The notes under the pieces: generated by a model | The model's input: the letters and a program-made list of their open reading frames with translations, nothing else | The model's database searches: none | Told to the model about the DNA's origin: nothing | Shown: positions 1 through 9,058 of the stretch, in pieces | How the letters are laid out: every line of letters starts with the position of its first letter | How positions within the stretch are numbered: position 1 is the first letter of the stretch | NCBI RefSeq assembly: GCF_022827545.1 | Contig: NZ_CP094669.1 | Span: 1,206,001-1,270,000, forward strand | Reading direction: 5' to 3' | DNA length: 64,000 nt | Origin: Hymenobacter tibetensis | Lineage (GTDB): Bacteria; Bacteroidota; Bacteroidia; Cytophagales; Hymenobacteraceae | Program-made: the position numbers and the translations under genes

Positions 1-2
1 AA

Positions 3-218
3 AGCGTAGCGCTACTGCTCGGCGTAGACCGGTTTATGAGTGAGGCACGGGCTATTACCAACGTCATCGGCAACGGGGTTGCGACGCTGGTAGTGGCCAA
101 GAGTGAAGGCGAATTCGACGAAGCTCGTCACCAGTTGGCCTTGCAGGGGCGCTCCGTGCCCGAGGAGCAAACGCCTGAGCCTGCTGCGCTGCTGCCGCGC
201 GTAGAAGTGCCAGTGTAG
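3..218 (+). CDS. Dicarboxylate/amino acid:cation symporter, C-terminal end (partial)
   Basis: The reading frame is open from the window edge and ends at TAG 216-218, so only the last 71 or so residues are present. Residues read [20 protein letters not shown] followed by a [10 protein letters not shown] stretch. This is the characteristic end of the DctA/GltP (SDF, sodium or proton:dicarboxylate/glutamate symporter) family, where the conserved Asp-Arg-X-(X)-Ser-Glu-Ala-Arg-X-X-(T)-Asn helix helps to form the substrate site. It is an inner-membrane importer. The last 35 residues (Pro and Glu rich) are a non-conserved cytoplasmic tail. The porin gene 160 nt downstream is on the same strand and might supply its outer-membrane passage; that link is inferred. 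The family assignment is firm, but the exact substrate cannot be read. Confidence 0.85.
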   Translation, partial: SVALLLGVDRFMSEARAITNVIGNGVATLVVAKSEGEFDEARHQLALQGRSVPEEQTPEPAALLPRVEVPV

Positions 219-225
219 TTGACAA

Positions 226-256
226 GCTGACGGTAGCCAAGCCGCTGGCCGTCAGC
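226..256 (+). terminator. Hairpin after the symporter gene
   Basis: GCTGACGG (226-233) is perfectly complementary to CCGTCAGC (249-256), with an inner CCA/TGG pairing. It lies 7 nt after the symporter stop codon. No T-run follows, so it may be a weak or processing hairpin rather than a strong intrinsic terminator. Confidence 0.4.
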
Positions 257-378
257 AAACACAACCTACTTGTTTCGGGGGCCGCCTTGGCCGCACCACC
301 TTCCGCTTGCCGGCACGCCTGGCTAGTTAGGCGGAGCCGTACCTTTTCTTTAACTCCCACTTTCCCGGTTTTATTCTG

Positions 379-1851
379 ATGATCAAGTCATTACGCTTGC
401 TACTCACCAGCGGGGCCCTGCTGGCAGTGGCCGGGGCACATGCGCAGGTAGTAGTGCCGCCCACCACGGGCAAAGCGCCCGACCCCGCCCCAACAAGCTT
501 GCCGCAGACTACCCCCGCGCCCGCCAAATCGGCGCCGTATGCGGGCGGCATGAAAATCAACATCTCGCCCGATGGGTCGAAGTACGTGCGCATCATGACG
601 GCTCACCAGCTGTGGGTGCGCTACAGTGAGAACAACACCGGTACTGTATCAGCCACCGAGGAAGCCACGCCCGACCAGGTGGACTTTGGCTTGCGCCGCT
701 CCCGGGTGCTGCTGGTTTCGCAGCTTAATCCGCGCTTCTTGGTGATTACGCAGTTGGGCATCAACGGGCAAAGCACCATTTCGGGGGGCGCGCCCGGCGA
801 ACCAACCGGCCCCGGCAAGAAGCCCCAGTTTCACCTACATGATGCCTTGGTGGAATACAAGGTAAACAAGTACCTGAGTGCGGGCGGTGGCTTGCACTAC
901 TACAACGGCATCTCGCGCCAAACCAGCTTTGCGGCCTTCTCGCTGATAGCCTTGGATGTGCCTGGCACCCAGTCGCCGGTCATCGACGCCATCGACCAGA
1001 CCGGCCGGGGCTTGGGCGTTTATGCCCGTGGGCGAGTGGGCAGCTTCGACTACCGGCTATCGGTGAACGACGCGTTTCGCAACAACGTGACCAGCTCACC
1101 GGCGACGTTGGCTACCGATGTGGCCCAATTCAACCCGCGCAGCCGGGGCAAGGTGCTACAAGGCTACTTCGACTGGGAATTTCTGGACAAAGAGCTGAAC
1201 CTAGTGCCGTTTGCAGTGGGCAACTACCTCGGGGCCCGGCGAGTGTTCAACCTTGGCGCGGGATTCATGTACTACGCCGAAGGCATGTACTCTCGCGCCC
1301 AACAGGCACCTACGCCGCTGCCCACCACCACGGCCGACGCCTGGGCCATTCCGTACGCCAAGCACGACTTGAGCGTGTTGTCAGCAGACCTCTTTTTCGA
1401 CACGCCCCTGGACACGGCCTCGCGCAACCAGACCGCTTTTTCGGTGTATGCTGCTGCCTATAAGTACAACATGGGACCCAATTACGTGCGCTACGGCGGT
1501 ACCCTGAATCCTGGCGCTGGCTCGTCGGCGCTGCGTGGCAATGCGGTGCCCATAGTGGGCACCGGCACGGCCCAAACCATCCAGAGCGGGTTTCTGCTGC
1601 CTCGCCGGCTGCTGGGACCCAAGGTGCGCTTGCAACCCTACGTGTCGTATATCCACGGCCGCTACGAGGGACTACGCCGCGAGGCGGGAGGCATACAGGA
1701 AGTACACATTATGGACGGTGGGGTGAACGTGTTGCTCGACGGCCATCAAGCCAAAGTAACGCTCAACTACCGCGCCCGCCCCGATTTCAACGACGTCAAC
1801 GATGTCAACTACCGGCCTGAAGTCACGATGCAGCTGCAGGTGATTCTGTAA
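379..1851 (+). CDS. Phosphate-selective porin O/P-like outer-membrane beta-barrel protein
   Basis: This 490-residue protein starts with a clear signal peptide (about residues 1-22, cleavage after AHA), then has a Pro/Thr/Ala-rich linker to about residue 55. The remainder alternates short amphipathic, aromatic-rich strands with Gly/Asn turns, as in Bacteroidota proteins of the porin OprO/OprP family (for example a VDFGLRRSRVLL motif, then repeated Tyr-rich strands). It probably forms a passive outer-membrane channel. A strong bidirectional hairpin terminator follows its stop. The preceding symporter gene could be a functional partner. Family-level assignment is by recognition of overall pattern; the transported solute is unknown. 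Confidence 0.75.
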   Translation: MIKSLRLLLTSGALLAVAGAHAQVVVPPTTGKAPDPAPTSLPQTTPAPAKSAPYAGGMKINISPDGSKYVRIMTAHQLWVRYSENNTGTVSATEEATPDQVDFGLRRSRVLLVSQLNPRFLVITQLGINGQSTISGGAPGEPTGPGKKPQFHLHDALVEYKVNKYLSAGGGLHYYNGISRQTSFAAFSLIALDVPGTQSPVIDAIDQTGRGLGVYARGRVGSFDYRLSVNDAFRNNVTSSPATLATDVAQFNPRSRGKVLQGYFDWEFLDKELNLVPFAVGNYLGARRVFNLGAGFMYYAEGMYSRAQQAPTPLPTTTADAWAIPYAKHDLSVLSADLFFDTPLDTASRNQTAFSVYAAAYKYNMGPNYVRYGGTLNPGAGSSALRGNAVPIVGTGTAQTIQSGFLLPRRLLGPKVRLQPYVSYIHGRYEGLRREAGGIQEVHIMDGGVNVLLDGHQAKVTLNYRARPDFNDVNDVNYRPEVTMQLQVIL

Positions 1852-1898
1852 GCCTGCTGGTGTGTTCGGATAGTATGGTGGACTACTTCTACCAAAAG

Positions 1899-1951
1899 AC
1901 TGCCTCCCGTTTTCATCGCGCGCTGTTGCATGCAATGAAACGGGAGGCAGT
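1899..1951. terminator. Bidirectional terminator between convergent porin and susD genes
   Basis: Arms at 1899-1916 and 1935-1951 pair over 17 bp with one bulged T (core ACTGCCTCCCG / CGGGAGGCAGT) around an 18-nt loop. T-rich sequence follows on the plus strand and CTTTT on the minus strand, so it can serve both converging genes. Confidence 0.85.
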
Positions 1952-1979
1952 TTCTGTTCGGGTGGTACTCTACTTACAC

Positions 1980-3800
1980 TTACTGCAGCGGGTCGAAGGC
2001 CCCGCCCCAGGTATTGTTCTGGATCAATTGCGGGTTGTTGTCGATGGATTGCTGAGGCAGCGCGAAGAAGTAATATTTGGATTGCCAGTCGATACCCTTG
2101 GGGAAGCTCGCTGGCGAATCTAGTACTCTAACAGTAGGAGTGCCATTGGCAGTCGTTAAAGTGAAATAGTTGGTGTACACAAAGTCGAGGTCCAGATTGT
2201 CGCGGTTGGTGGCGAAATCAGCAGGTACACCGGTGGTCTTCAAGGTGATGATCAGGCCTTCGCGGCGCTTGCCGTTGAGAGTTTCCATCTTGAGCCAGCG
2301 CCGCAAATCCCAGAACCGCTTGCCTTCGAAGGCCAGTTCAATCTGCCGCTCGTATAGGATGGCATCAAACATTTGCGCCCGGCTCATGCCGGCTTGCAGG
2401 CCATAATTACCGTCGCTACCTGCTTCAATGCCTGCCCGTGCCCGAATGGCTTTGAGCTGCGTGTAGGCCTCGGCAATGTTGCCTACGCCACAGGCGCTTT
2501 CGGCCAAGTTCAGCAGTACTTCGGCATAGCGAATCTCGATCCAGTCGTTGCCGGAGTACCGCGCATCGTTGATGCCCAAGGCTGGATCAATGGCTTTGCG
2601 CAGGTAGAAACCGGTGTTGGTAGCGCCAGATGGCTCTACGCTGGTAGTGCCCCGGAGATAGGTCCAGATCTTGTAGTTGGCATTGCCATTCAGCGGCCAG
2701 TTTGCCCCGTTATAGGCAATGGTTCTACCGAACCGGGGGTCGCGGTTTTTATAAAACAACTGCAAGTTGTAGGGGTACTTGGTCGATTCGCCCGGCTTCT
2801 TGCCATCGAGCATGGGGAAGGCTTTCACAAGGTCCCAGGTGGGGCGGTTCGAGCCGCCGCCGGTGCCAGTGTAGGCTGGCCGGGTGCCGTTGTCATACGT
2901 GTTGTTCTTGCTAGTTCCCGTGCCCGGACCATTATTGTAACCCGTTACCAGTACTGCCTCTGGGTTGCCTACCTCGTCAAACCACAATCTTTCAAAGGAC
3001 GCGTGGAGTCGGAAATTGTTGGCAGTTAGAATGGTGCGAGCTTGCTGGCTGGCCGCGAAGGCCCGCTGCCACTTGGTGGCATCATCGGAACGGTTGAACT
3101 GGGGGCTGGCAGCGTAGAGCAGTGCCCGCGCCTTGAAGGCGGCGGCGGCTCCGCTTGTGATGCGGCCCCAGTTGTTGTTGCCGCTCCACCGGCCGGGCAG
3201 GTACGCAATAGCCGAATCCAGGTCAGCAACAATTTGGTTGAAGCACTCGGTGGTGGAATTGCGCGGCACGTACGCCTCGTTGCGAGCCTCTTCACCCACG
3301 GCCTGTAGCGGCGTGAGCACCAGCGGCACCCCACCGTAGATCCGTACTAGGTCGAAGTAGCGGAACGCGCGGAAGAAAAGGGCTTCGCCTTTGAGCTGGT
3401 TACGTGGCTGGGTTGGAATCGGCGACCGTTCGAGGCCCCGAATGAACGTATTGATTGTGCGAATTCGGCCGTAGTTGTTGTCTTTGTTTATTGCGACACC
3501 AATATCCGTGACGTCGTTTTGCACAATCGTCCCCTGTAAGTACTTCAGATCTGCCTGTGCTTCTTCTGACAAGCGGCTGGAATTTTCATTGCCCAAACCA
3601 ATGCCGGTCACACCAAACCAGCCGGGTAGGTTTTGGTCGTAGATGAAGCTAAGGTTGAGAAAGGCCAGCTCTGCGTTCTGGAAAACCAATTCCTCGTTGG
3701 CGGAAGCAAGGTCGATTTTGTCGAGGGTGTCTTTGCAGCCCGCCATGGTCAGCACGGAGGCCGAGAAAGCGAGTAGGGTGGCTATGCGGTTGATTTTCAT
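1980..3800 (-). CDS. SusD/RagB family nutrient-binding outer-membrane lipoprotein (first pair)
   Basis: The 606-residue protein has a lipoprotein signal peptide with the lipobox cysteine at residue 22 (TMAGC). It shows the SusD hallmarks: an N-terminal TPR-like helical scaffold (NQLKGEALFFRAFRYFDLVRIYGGVPLV region, near residue 150) and a C-terminal RagB/SusD domain with ILYERQIELAFEGKRFWDLRRW. SusD proteins sit on the cell surface as a lid over the SusC channel and bind the glycan. The start lies 14 nt after the stop of the susC gene, so the two are co-transcribed. The carbohydrate bound is inferred from the neighbouring pectin enzymes only. Confidence 0.95.
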   Translation of the reverse strand: MKINRIATLLAFSASVLTMAGCKDTLDKIDLASANEELVFQNAELAFLNLSFIYDQNLPGWFGVTGIGLGNENSSRLSEEAQADLKYLQGTIVQNDVTDIGVAINKDNNYGRIRTINTFIRGLERSPIPTQPRNQLKGEALFFRAFRYFDLVRIYGGVPLVLTPLQAVGEEARNEAYVPRNSTTECFNQIVADLDSAIAYLPGRWSGNNNWGRITSGAAAAFKARALLYAASPQFNRSDDATKWQRAFAASQQARTILTANNFRLHASFERLWFDEVGNPEAVLVTGYNNGPGTGTSKNNTYDNGTRPAYTGTGGGSNRPTWDLVKAFPMLDGKKPGESTKYPYNLQLFYKNRDPRFGRTIAYNGANWPLNGNANYKIWTYLRGTTSVEPSGATNTGFYLRKAIDPALGINDARYSGNDWIEIRYAEVLLNLAESACGVGNIAEAYTQLKAIRARAGIEAGSDGNYGLQAGMSRAQMFDAILYERQIELAFEGKRFWDLRRWLKMETLNGKRREGLIITLKTTGVPADFATNRDNLDLDFVYTNYFTLTTANGTPTVRVLDSPASFPKGIDWQSKYYFFALPQQSIDNNPQLIQNNTWGGAFDPLQ

Positions 3801-3814
3801 GAGTGCAATAGAAA

Positions 3815-6800
3815 TTAGAAGCCAACATTCAAACCCAGCGACAACGACCGTAGCGTAGGATACGCATCGTAGGCCCCCCCATAGACTTTGTAGTCGTAAG
3901 GGTTGTAGAAATTGATGGCGTTGACCGCTACAAAGAAAATTTTCACGCTGCTGATGTTGGCGCGGCTCACAAAGGCAGTAGGCAAATTGTACGAAACAGT
4001 GGCGTTGCGCATGTTTGCCGTAAACGAATTCCGGAACCAGAACTCCGAGGTGCGGTTGTAGCTATTGGCAGTTCCCGGCGACGGGTATTTAGCATTCGGA
4101 TTCTCAGGGGTCCAGTGGTCGGCCCAGAACTCCGGCCGGTTGGCGGTAGTCGTTGCCACACTGCGGGCATTGCCTTCCACCACGTCTTGGCCCCCAAACG
4201 ACATGCCCATCGTCAGTTGAACAGTCAGGCCTTTGTAGGTGATGCTGGGGTTAAGGCCGATACCGTAGAGGTTGTTGGCCTTTTTGGTGAGATAGGTTAC
4301 GTCGTCTTCGGTGATTTTGCCATCACGTTCCGTGTAGTTGCCAGACGCGTCTTTGGGGCCGCGGATATCCTCGTAGTACAGCATCCCGGCTCTAGGTATG
4401 TCGCCAAACAAGGTGTAACCGGGGTTGGCAGTCACCCATTCCTTTACCTCTTCATCGCTGCGGAACATGCCCAAGTACTTGAAGCCTAAGACACCGGGGT
4501 CGCGCGATTGGCCGGTAGGGTCGTCGAACTGCCCGATTTTACCCCGCTCCACATCTACCCTGATGTTCTTGGAGTCGCTCCACGAGAAAAACGAATTCAC
4601 CCGGAACGATAAATCTTCGTTGATTTTGTCACCGTAGCCTACCGATACCTCGGTGCCGAAGCCATCTATAATGGCGTAGTTCTCCGAAGGCAGCGCTGCC
4701 CCAATCACCAGCGGAGCCGAGGCCCTGATTTCGGTGAGCATGTTGTAGCGGTGGTCGTAGAAACCATCCACACTAAACGAAAGGCGGTTGTCTAAGAACC
4801 GAGCGTCGATACCCGCGTTATACTTTTCGTTGTTGTCCCAGCGGGCGCGGCGGTTAGCCAGGGCGTTATTGGGGGAGGCCGTAAGCGTCCGGTTGGCGTT
4901 GCCGCCAAATACCGCGCCTTTGTCGCTCAAGAACTGGTAGTTTTCCTGCCAGTTGTAGGCGCGGGTAGCATCACCTCCCAGCAAGCCCACCGAGCCGCGT
5001 ATCTTCAGAAAGTTAACTGCGCCACTTTTCGGGAAGAATCCTTCTTCTGAAATCACCCAGCCCGCCGACAGCGACGGAAACAAGCCCCAGCGATACTCAG
5101 GAGCAAAGTTGGTGGAGCCGTCGTAGCGCAACGCCAACTCGGCGAAGTACTTGTTGGCGTAGTTGTAGTTGATGCGGCCAGCGTAGGAAAGAATGCCCGA
5201 TTCCGTTGTGGTTTCCTCGGTGTACAGTTCACCCGTGGCGAAGCGCATGTTATCGAGCCCCCCCGGAATGACACCACTCCTGTAGCTTTTGGTTTGGTCG
5301 AAGAAGGTTTCGGATTGCTCGAAGAACGCCAGCGCCGAGACGTGATGTTGGCCAAACTGCTGATCGTATGTTAGGTACCCGTTGAACTGATACGAGTCAG
5401 TGAAGTTCGGCGTAATCATTACCATATCCCCGTTTCGGAGCGTACGCTGCTGCAGCACCTCGCCTCCCGGAATGTGGTTGTTCTGGCCTAGCCCTTTGTA
5501 TTCGGTTACCACGTAGGTGGTGCCAAACTGCTTGCCAAAGGTGTTATCGAGCGTGCGACTATAAAGCACCCGAGCTTTCAAGCCCTTCAGAAACGGAATG
5601 TCGTAGTCGATATTGGCAGTCAGGTTCAGGCCGGTATTGCGCTGCGAAGTGTAGTTGTTCGACCTCTGTACCTCAAAGAAATGGGCGGCGTCCACGCTGT
5701 TCGTATTGACGGTAGAGCCCTGCGCCTGATAGGCTGGTTTGCCATCTATGTAGAACGCCGCGAACTTAGGTGTCCAGAGCAACGACTTCATGTCGTTGTC
5801 CACGCTTTCTTGGCCCTGCTTGAACCAGTAGGTTTGCCGCTTAAAAATGTCGCCGCTCAGTGAGAGGCCCGCTTTCAGGCCGGTGGCTACCGTCACGTCG
5901 GTGCTGGCCCGGAACGTCCACTTGTCGGAATTGATGTTGTCGAAGTTGCCGTTCTGACGGTTATACGACACGCTGGCGAAGTATGTGGCTCGGTCGCTGC
6001 CGCCGCTTACGTTCAGGGCATTGCGCGTGACAATGGCTGGTTTCCAGGCCTTCTCCAGCCAGTTGGTGCTGTTGCTGGCAAAATGCTCCAACTCATCGGG
6101 GGTGTAGTATATCTGCTCTGTGAGTGCGCGGCCCCGGTAGAGATTGAAGTCGTTGAGGTACGTAGCTTGCTCCAAGCCGCTCATCATGCTGGGCAGGCGC
6201 ACGGCATCCGACATACCCACCGAGCCGCTATAGGAGAACTTGGCCGGCCCGGCTTTGCCCCGCTTGGTGGCCACCACTACCACGCCCTGGTTGGAGCGGG
6301 CTCCATAGATGGCGGCCGCGGCATCTTTCAGGATGGAAATGGCTTCCACCTCGGACTGGTCGAGGAGGTTGAAGTCTTCCTCGGTGCGCACCACGTTGTC
6401 AATCACGTAGAGCGGGCGAGTTGTGCCGCCGTCTTTAGAGACAATCACGGGGTTACGAACCGTAATCTGTCCTCTGTCGCCAGGACGGGCGGTGCCGCCG
6501 CTCACGCCAACGCCTGGCTGCTGCCCCGCAAGAGCCGTAGAAAGGTTGCCTACCGGCAATTCTTCGATGGCCTTCATGTCCACGGTAGCTACGGCGCCCG
6601 TCAGACTTGCTCGGGACTGCGTGCCATAGCCTACTACCACTACTTCGTCGAGGGCGGCTGCATCGTCCACCAGCACGACGTCAAGCGAGGAGCGGCCCGC
6701 TACTTGTATTTCCTGCTTTTTAAACCCAATAGAGCTGAGTACCAGCGTCTCGTTGCCGGTGGGTACGTTGAGGCGGAATACGCCTTTAGCATCGGTGGCG

Positions 6801-7048
6801 GTGCCGGTAGTGGTGCCTTTTATCACTACGCTCACTCCCGGAATTCCTTCGCCCTTGGCATCCCGCACCGTACCGGTCAGGTTCATAAAGAGTGAGGAAG
6901 CCGACCCGGAAGGGGCCGAGACGGGGCCGTGTACCCCAGCGGCGCTAGCTGCCCCTGTACTAAGCAAAAAACCAGTTAAGAGGGCATAGGCAGCCTGCTG
7001 ACTAACGCTAAGCGGGCGGGTGGGAAGTTGGGGTACAAAACGGGTCAT
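3815..7048 (-). CDS. SusC/RagA family TonB-dependent outer-membrane transporter (first pair)
   Basis: The 1077-residue protein has a signal region (about 1-37), a carboxypeptidase-regulatory-like domain (about 56-128, LTGTVRDAKGEGIPGVSVV), then a TonB-box-like DEVVVVGYG at 134-142. A plug domain ending in the RSNQGVVVVATKRG motif and a long 22-strand-type barrel closing on LSLGLNVGF follow. It imports oligosaccharides using energy from TonB. Length and domain order are standard for the family. The gene lies between DUF3826 (38 nt upstream) and susD (14 nt downstream) and all three read leftward, forming one operon. Confidence 0.96.
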   Translation of the reverse strand: MTRFVPQLPTRPLSVSQQAAYALLTGFLLSTGAASAAGVHGPVSAPSGSASSLFMNLTGTVRDAKGEGIPGVSVVIKGTTTGTATDAKGVFRLNVPTGNETLVLSSIGFKKQEIQVAGRSSLDVVLVDDAAALDEVVVVGYGTQSRASLTGAVATVDMKAIEELPVGNLSTALAGQQPGVGVSGGTARPGDRGQITVRNPVIVSKDGGTTRPLYVIDNVVRTEEDFNLLDQSEVEAISILKDAAAAIYGARSNQGVVVVATKRGKAGPAKFSYSGSVGMSDAVRLPSMMSGLEQATYLNDFNLYRGRALTEQIYYTPDELEHFASNSTNWLEKAWKPAIVTRNALNVSGGSDRATYFASVSYNRQNGNFDNINSDKWTFRASTDVTVATGLKAGLSLSGDIFKRQTYWFKQGQESVDNDMKSLLWTPKFAAFYIDGKPAYQAQGSTVNTNSVDAAHFFEVQRSNNYTSQRNTGLNLTANIDYDIPFLKGLKARVLYSRTLDNTFGKQFGTTYVVTEYKGLGQNNHIPGGEVLQQRTLRNGDMVMITPNFTDSYQFNGYLTYDQQFGQHHVSALAFFEQSETFFDQTKSYRSGVIPGGLDNMRFATGELYTEETTTESGILSYAGRINYNYANKYFAELALRYDGSTNFAPEYRWGLFPSLSAGWVISEEGFFPKSGAVNFLKIRGSVGLLGGDATRAYNWQENYQFLSDKGAVFGGNANRTLTASPNNALANRRARWDNNEKYNAGIDARFLDNRLSFSVDGFYDHRYNMLTEIRASAPLVIGAALPSENYAIIDGFGTEVSVGYGDKINEDLSFRVNSFFSWSDSKNIRVDVERGKIGQFDDPTGQSRDPGVLGFKYLGMFRSDEEVKEWVTANPGYTLFGDIPRAGMLYYEDIRGPKDASGNYTERDGKITEDDVTYLTKKANNLYGIGLNPSITYKGLTVQLTMGMSFGGQDVVEGNARSVATTTANRPEFWADHWTPENPNAKYPSPGTANSYNRTSEFWFRNSFTANMRNATVSYNLPTAFVSRANISSVKIFFVAVNAINFYNPYDYKVYGGAYDAYPTLRSLSLGLNVGF

Positions 7049-7086
7049 AGCAGTTGATTTGGGAGGAAACGCATGCTCTAAGTCGA

Positions 7087-7764
7087 TTACTTGCCCGCTT
7101 CAGCGGCACGGCGGGCTTGCCAGTCTTTGCCCGCTTGGTTCATATCAATGCCAGCCGCCGAGAGGTAATTGTTAATTTTACCCTTGTATTTGCCGAACCA
7201 CGCGTGTTTCTTCTCTGATGTGCTGGCATCCATAGCGTGCTCCCGGGCTTCCACCAACCACGCCAGCATCTGGGCTTTTTGGGCCTCAGTTAGGTTAGGC
7301 AGCATCTCGTTGTAAGCGCGCATGGTATTGGGGGCCACGCTATACGTCATGCCGTCTTTCACCTTTTCTATTTGGGTGGCGGTCAGGTGGCGGCCCAGCT
7401 TTTTCAGGTATTGCGCGTGCAGCTTATCTAGGGCGGCGGTAGTGGCGGCATCTACCTTGGCGGCCTCTGCTTTGGTGGCCTCGTCCTGGGGCTTGCTTTT
7501 CAGCGCGCTCAACTCCGTTTTTTGCTTCTCGTGAATGTCGTTGAGCTGCCGGTACTGGTTGGCAATAACGTCCCGCACTTGCACTGAAGTTTTGGCGTCC
7601 AGTTCCCCGAGCGTGGCCACAATCTTGGCAGCACGTTCGGTGATGGTGCGAGTGTAGGCCGCTTCTTTGGTTTCGGTTGGCTGGGTGGTTTGAGCGGAAA
7701 CCAGCGTAAGCGAAGCGGCGGAGAGAAATCCGGCTAAGAACAGACTGCGTAATGGGTGGGTCAT
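7087..7764 (-). CDS. DUF3826 family secreted protein
   Basis: A 225-residue protein with a signal peptide (about 1-24, ending VSA). The mature part is strongly helical and charged, with Lys/Ala/Glu-rich segments. It contains the conserved C-terminal signature of DUF3826: MLPNLTEAQKAQMLAWLVEA, then HAWFGKYKGKINNYLSAAG. DUF3826 proteins recur in Bacteroidota pectin and other glycan loci, but their function is not established. This is the first gene of the DUF3826-susC-susD operon, so it may act at the cell surface with the transporter. That role is inference from position. Confidence 0.85.
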   Translation of the reverse strand: MTHPLRSLFLAGFLSAASLTLVSAQTTQPTETKEAAYTRTITERAAKIVATLGELDAKTSVQVRDVIANQYRQLNDIHEKQKTELSALKSKPQDEATKAEAAKVDAATTAALDKLHAQYLKKLGRHLTATQIEKVKDGMTYSVAPNTMRAYNEMLPNLTEAQKAQMLAWLVEAREHAMDASTSEKKHAWFGKYKGKINNYLSAAGIDMNQAGKDWQARRAAEAGK

Positions 7765-7841
7765 ACGGAACGAGTTGCTTCAGTGCAGCAGCAAGTTATG
7801 TATCCATTAAAGCGAGCCTATACAGCTTTTAACCAACTTGT

Positions 7842-7857
7842 TGTACGATATTATCAT
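7842..7857 (-). promoter_or_regulatory. Conserved upstream 16-mer, copy 1
   Basis: On the minus strand this reads ATGATAATATCGTACA. It matches 14 of 16 positions of the element upstream of the pectate lyase gene (15536-15551). Its 3' end is 77 nt from the start codon at 7764; the other copy is 76 nt from its own start. A TATAGG sequence follows 19 nt downstream, against 17 nt in the other copy. This suggests a shared promoter or operator. Function is inferred. Confidence 0.5.
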
Positions 7858-8050
7858 ATAAGCTGAAGGGCTGCCTGTCAGCTTGCTAACCCGTAGTAAT
7901 AGTGCTGTTTTCGAGCTTTGGTAGTAGCCTCGGTAGAGAGTTCTAAGCCCGAGCGTAGGTTCTTTGCAGGTTGCTTTTGCACAAGCAGAAGTGCTTGAAA
8001 ACGTCTATTCTATCTGTTGATAATCACAAGGCTAGAGTAAGGCGACTAGC

Positions 8051-8953
8051 TTATCCAGACTGGAAAATAGACTTCAGATAGATAGTATTGGCGCCAAAGT
8101 TCTTCTTGACGTTGCGGGCATCGTTGGCGTCGCGTGAGCGTTCAATCACCAGCCAACCGTCCCAGCCTATTTCGGACAAGGTTTGTTTCACGCGCTTCAT
8201 GTCCAGGCGGGTGTTGTTTTCCAGCCATACCCCGTCTTCGTCGGTAGCGTGCATCTGGCAGATACGCTTGCGGCCCAGAATCTTCAATTCCTGGTGCAGG
8301 TCGCGGCCTTCTTTCAACGGGTTCGAGAAATTGAAGTAGATCTGAATGTGTTTGGAGCCGATTTCGCGCAGCAATTCCACTTCGCCTTTGGCATCCAGCG
8401 CCGTTTCAATGCCCACTACGACGCCCGCTTTCTGCGCCATGCGGCCCACTACTTTCAGCCGCTCGACAATGGCCGGGCGCAGTTCGGGGTTTTTCACCAA
8501 GTCGCCCTGCGTGCCAAGGGGCAGAAACGCCACCTTCACGTTCATGGCCTTCATCGTATCGATGCAGTCTTGCACCATGCGCTGATAAGTGGGGCGGGTG
8601 GCGAAGGATTGCGCATAAAAACCCGTCATGGCTAGAGAGCATATTTCCAGGTTCAGCTCTTTGGCTTTGTCAAGAAATTGCTGTCTGATTTCTGGCTTAG
8701 CTAACTGGCTGTCAAAGGTTTCGCGTTGGCCTAGGCCGCCCATGTCTATTTCTACACCATCAGCCCCAATGTCTTTGGTCAGCTGTAGGGCGCCCAGCTT
8801 CTGCCGCTTCAAGATCATCAAGTCCACCACAGCAATCTTGTAAGTAAGCTTTTTACTACGGGCCGAGTAAGTTGACCCAGGCAAGAGCAAACCAGCCGTA
8901 AGCAGAGAGCCAGCTTTTAAAAAGTCCCGACGATTAAGCGGATGCTGATGCAT
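8051..8953 (-). CDS. Tat-exported sugar phosphate isomerase/epimerase-like TIM-barrel protein
   Basis: A 300-residue protein beginning MHQHPLNRRDFLKAG, a twin-arginine signal (R8-R9) followed by a hydrophobic stretch ending around residue 29. The rest resembles the xylose-isomerase-like TIM-barrel family (sugar phosphate isomerase/epimerase, AP endonuclease 2 superfamily). It has GADGVEIDMGG, VVGIETALDAKGE, QMHATDEDGVWLEN and GWLVIERSRD, whose acidic and His residues are the usual divalent-metal ligands. The signal places it outside the cytoplasm, so it probably acts on free sugars or oligosaccharides rather than sugar phosphates. It is the last gene of the operon that begins with PL1. The exact reaction is unknown. 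Confidence 0.8.
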   Translation of the reverse strand: MHQHPLNRRDFLKAGSLLTAGLLLPGSTYSARSKKLTYKIAVVDLMILKRQKLGALQLTKDIGADGVEIDMGGLGQRETFDSQLAKPEIRQQFLDKAKELNLEICSLAMTGFYAQSFATRPTYQRMVQDCIDTMKAMNVKVAFLPLGTQGDLVKNPELRPAIVERLKVVGRMAQKAGVVVGIETALDAKGEVELLREIGSKHIQIYFNFSNPLKEGRDLHQELKILGRKRICQMHATDEDGVWLENNTRLDMKRVKQTLSEIGWDGWLVIERSRDANDARNVKKNFGANTIYLKSIFQSG

Positions 8954-9058
8954 GTCCGATAAGGGTTAGTGAATACTTACTTATACTGTCTTGCCCTGTG
9001 CCAGAAGTGGTAAGGCATGAGGTCTGACACTTGGGCTGCCACAGCAAATTCACTCAGA